Part shown: piece by piece, positions 61,654 to 64,000 of the stretch
Position numbering within the stretch: position 1 is the first letter of the stretch
Layout: each line of letters starts with the position of its first letter
NCBI GenBank assembly: GCA_937949945.1
Contig: CALFEQ010000075.1
Location: forward strand, 1 to 64,000
Reading direction: 5' to 3'
Source of the DNA: an uncultured Myxococcales bacterium
Lineage (GTDB): Bacteria; Myxococcota_A; Polyangia; Polyangiales; Polyangiaceae
DNA length: 64,000 nt
The notes under the pieces: generated by a model
Told to the model about the DNA's origin: nothing
Seen by the model: only the letters and a program-made list of their open reading frames with translations
The model's database searches: none
Position numbers and translations under genes: made by a program

Positions 61654-63696
61654 CTACGAGCGCGGTGGACGCAGCACGAACGCCGCGCCGAAGACGCCCG
61701 CGGGATCGGCGATCCGCTTCGCCCGCTCGATCGCGTCGAGGTTGGGTCCGACGTGCGCGCGCCATTCCGCTTCGGTGAGCGGGAGCGCACCGGAGAGCGA
61801 GCGCTTCGCTCCGAGGCCGAGCGCGAGGTCGCAGAGCGCGTCGAGGTCGGCGCAGAGCGTCTCGCGTGGCCGCCCGCGGAGCTCGCGCGTGATCGACATG
61901 CCGTGGACGAGCGTGCCGTCCTCGACGTCGACGGTCTGGAACGGCGACGCGCCCCGCGTCCGTTGCTTTCGTACCGGGATCACCTGGAGCGCGTCGCCCG
62001 CCGAGAAGTCGAGCCGCTCGCCCGCCGCCTCGAGGACCGGACCGAGCGCGCAGCTCGGGACGAAGAGCACGAGCCAGGCGCCTTCGCCCGGCGGATCACG
62101 CGGGCGCGGAGGCGCCACATAGTCCTCGAAGCGCACGGCCGACGATCCGCCGCGCGCATCGGCGGACGCCGTCACGACGACGAAGCGATCCGCCGCCGGA
62201 TCGCGATAGGAGGTCACGTGGTACGTCGCAGGCTCGGCCGCCGCCCTCTCGAGCGCGCACGCGAGCTCGCCGGCATCGGTGACGATGCTCCGCGAGACGT
62301 GGAGGACGGGCGGCACGTCGACGAGCGGCAGCGTCGCCTCGACGATGACGCCGAAGCGGCCGAGGCCTCCGAGCACGGCCTCGTAGAGCCAGCCGGCTTG
62401 GGTCGACGAGCACCCGACGACGCGTCCGTCGCCGGTCACGACCACGAGCGAGAGGACGTGATCGATCTGGAGCCCGTACCGATGCGAGCCCTTGCTGAAG
62501 CCGCCCGTCGACAGCGTTCCGCCCACCGTGGCGGGGGCCCATCCCGTGAGCACGGGAGGGCAGAGTCCGCGCGGCGCGAGCTCGCGTACGAGCGTCTCCC
62601 AGGTCACCCCGCCCTGGACCGTGACGCGATCGGGGGAGACCGACACGATGCGGGACAGCGACTCGGTCGACATCACGATTTCGTCACCGAGCGACTGCCC
62701 CTCGACGCTGTAGCCGCCGCCGCGGACGGTGATGCGTCTTTCGTCCTCGAAGGCGCGCCGCACGAGGGCCGCGACCTCGGAGACGTCGGACGGTCGCGCG
62801 ACGGCGGCCGGTCGGCGTACGAGCGCGCGTCCCCAGTCGCGCGCGTGCCGCTCGAGCGTGACCGGATCCGTCGCGAGGGCGACTTCGTGGCGTTCGAGCC
62901 GCCGGCCGGCGTCGCGCGCAGCGACGGAGCGAGGCGTGTCGAACGAGCGCGTGAACGACACGTACTGGAGCTTCTTCTCCAGCATCGCTCGCGCCCGTTC
63001 CTCGAGCGCCTCGGGCCGCGCGGGCGACGGATGGCGGCAGTCGCAGGCCCAGAGGCGGTTGAACTCCGCGTGGGGGAGCCCCGCGGTGCGCTCCACCTCG
63101 GCCGGCAAGAAGATGTCCATCGAGGGATCGTGGACGAACCCGAGCCCGACGAGCCCCGCGTGCCACGGAGGATCCGCGCGTACCCAGAGCCCGTCGCCGT
63201 CGAAGAGCGCGCGGAAGTGCTCGATGATCCCGTCGACCATCGCGGTCCCGAGGCGCGCGCGCCGGAGCTCGTGCTTCACGCTGATGTTGACGACGTGATG
63301 GTGCCGCTCGGGTTTGAAGCCCGAAAAATCGCGGGACGAGACGTTGTTCCGGTGACGATCGATCGTGAGGATCGTGTCGTGGTCGCGCGCGACGTGGATC
63401 GTGCCGACGATCTCCCCGTCGTAGAGCGCCGCGAAGCGATGTCCGGTCGACGCCCAGAGCGTCCGGACCTTCGTGGGAGAGATGTAGTTTCGCTCGATGT
63501 CGTCGACCAGCCAGTCGGGGAGATGCCCGCCGCGCGTCGCGCGCGCGTCCTGGATCGAACGCACGAGCAGGCGCGAGATCCCGTCCGCCACGCCCGGAAA
63601 ATCGGGATCGACGACGCCGAGAAGGATCTCCCCGAGGGGGCAGGCGATCCGCACGTGTTTGCCGAGGAAGGCGTCGCGGAGATCACCGGCCGACAT
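61654..63696 (-). CDS. GNAT acetyltransferase / FAD-linked oxidase fusion
   Basis: 680 residues. The N-terminal 200 form a GNAT-type fold: EIVGTIHVARDHDTILTID, then ISVKHELRRARLGTAMVDGI with the acetyl-CoA loop (R-x-x-x-L-G-T-A) and GLGFVHDPSMDIF. From about residue 290 a PCMH-type FAD oxidase follows: RPSDVSEVAALVRRAFEDER, ITVRGGGYSVEGQSLGDEI, GWAPATVGGTLSTGGFSKGS. The usual flavin-linking His of RGGGHS is Tyr329, so FAD is probably not attached through that residue. This combination in one chain is unusual. Substrate unknown. Confidence 0.75.
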   Translation of the reverse strand: MSAGDLRDAFLGKHVRIACPLGEILLGVVDPDFPGVADGISRLLVRSIQDARATRGGHLPDWLVDDIERNYISPTKVRTLWASTGHRFAALYDGEIVGTIHVARDHDTILTIDRHRNNVSSRDFSGFKPERHHHVVNISVKHELRRARLGTAMVDGIIEHFRALFDGDGLWVRADPPWHAGLVGLGFVHDPSMDIFLPAEVERTAGLPHAEFNRLWACDCRHPSPARPEALEERARAMLEKKLQYVSFTRSFDTPRSVAARDAGRRLERHEVALATDPVTLERHARDWGRALVRRPAAVARPSDVSEVAALVRRAFEDERRITVRGGGYSVEGQSLGDEIVMSTESLSRIVSVSPDRVTVQGGVTWETLVRELAPRGLCPPVLTGWAPATVGGTLSTGGFSKGSHRYGLQIDHVLSLVVVTGDGRVVGCSSTQAGWLYEAVLGGLGRFGVIVEATLPLVDVPPVLHVSRSIVTDAGELACALERAAAEPATYHVTSYRDPAADRFVVVTASADARGGSSAVRFEDYVAPPRPRDPPGEGAWLVLFVPSCALGPVLEAAGERLDFSAGDALQVIPVRKQRTRGASPFQTVDVEDGTLVHGMSITRELRGRPRETLCADLDALCDLALGLGAKRSLSGALPLTEAEWRAHVGPNLDAIERAKRIADPAGVFGAAFVLRPPRS

Positions 63697-63781
63697 CGGT
63701 ACAAGATAGCCCGCGAGCTCGGCTCGCGGCATCGCTTGCGACGTGGCGTCGGTTCGTGCCTCTCGGTACCCTGGAGGCGTT

Positions 63782-64000
63782 TTGACGGCGCTGCTGGATC
63801 CGACACTCGCGAACATCGAGTCTTCCTCGGTGACCGTGGGGCCTGCCCCCTTCTTCGTCTGGGGCATCCACGTCGCCATCCCGCTCGGGTTCGTGCTCTT
63901 CGCCGGCGTGCGCGGGCTGCTCGCGCGTCGGCGCGCGCGGATGGCGGACGCTCGATGGTGCGCGACGGCGCCGCTCCAGCCCGGACCGGCCGTCATCCAC
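63782..64000 (+). CDS. Membrane protein, 3' end outside window
   Basis: The first 73 codons of a plus-strand gene run off the right edge. TTG start, with GGAGG five bases before it. The opening TALLDPTLANIESSSVTVGP leads into a hydrophobic helix (FFVWGIHVAIPLGFVLFAGV) and a basic cluster (RGLLARRRARM). Third positions are mostly G/C. Divergent from the GNAT-FAD gene. Function unknown. Confidence 0.55.
   Translation, partial: MTALLDPTLANIESSSVTVGPAPFFVWGIHVAIPLGFVLFAGVRGLLARRRARMADARWCATAPLQPGPAVIH

Overview
The window is a stretch of chromosome of about 70% GC, with very strong G/C preference at third codon positions. It looks like a myxobacterium (Myxococcota), most likely of the Polyangia/Labilithrix type; that placement is inference. 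The evidence is the number of lipoproteins, two proteins ending in a MYXO-CTERM-like tail (GGC motif, one membrane helix, RRRR), a TIGR02996-type repeat-companion protein, NHL-propeller lipoproteins, Cys-rich lipoproteins and a mosaic of unrelated short operons. I saw no tRNA, rRNA, CRISPR array, insertion sequence or prophage.

Layout. 1-8.3 kb: an NmrA-type protein cut by the window edge, a DsbA-like isomerase, two methyltransferases, a VWA lipoprotein, a YndJ-like membrane protein and several gene remnants. 8.5-13.1 kb: two secreted lipoproteins, a phospholipase D-like enzyme and a long NHL beta-propeller whose reading frame breaks at a G6 run. 13.4-18.9 kb: a HigBA toxin-antitoxin pair with a visible operator, DinB, a TetR regulator divergent from a protein carrying the COQ4 zinc motif (shared operator repeats between them), a PLP decarboxylase, a short AraC regulator and a ClpP-like protease. 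19-26 kb: a GH44 lipoprotein and two almost identical MYXO-CTERM surface proteins that duplicate one another around a two-gene insert. 26-28 kb: an aldo/keto reductase divergent from a LysR regulator.

28.0-44.4 kb is the most interesting region: fifteen minus-strand genes, mostly overlapping by 4-10 bases or separated by a few bases, that read as one operon for an undescribed glycoconjugate. From the promoter end it encodes two NAD-dependent sugar epimerases, a radical SAM enzyme, a GT4 glycosyltransferase, three CgeB-like glycosyltransferases, a UDP-glucuronate decarboxylase, a sugar nucleotidyltransferase, a methyltransferase, a glycosidase-like protein whose barrel halves are in swapped order (apparent circular permutation), an HD-domain protein, a fourth CgeB-like glycosyltransferase, inositol-3-phosphate synthase and a phosphoribosyltransferase-like/kinase-like fusion. 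No flippase, polymerase or exporter is present, so a soluble or cell-associated inositol/pentose glycoside is more likely than a classical capsule.

44.9-64 kb: a methyltransferase, a two-gene unit of unknown function, an ABC exporter, a Cys-rich lipoprotein, an ATP-grasp protein, a Tat-exported VanW protein, the pbpC/alpha-2-macroglobulin pair (periplasmic peptidoglycan synthesis and protease trapping), a lysyl-oxidase-like lipoprotein, a GNAT-FAD oxidase fusion and the start of a membrane protein that runs off the right edge.
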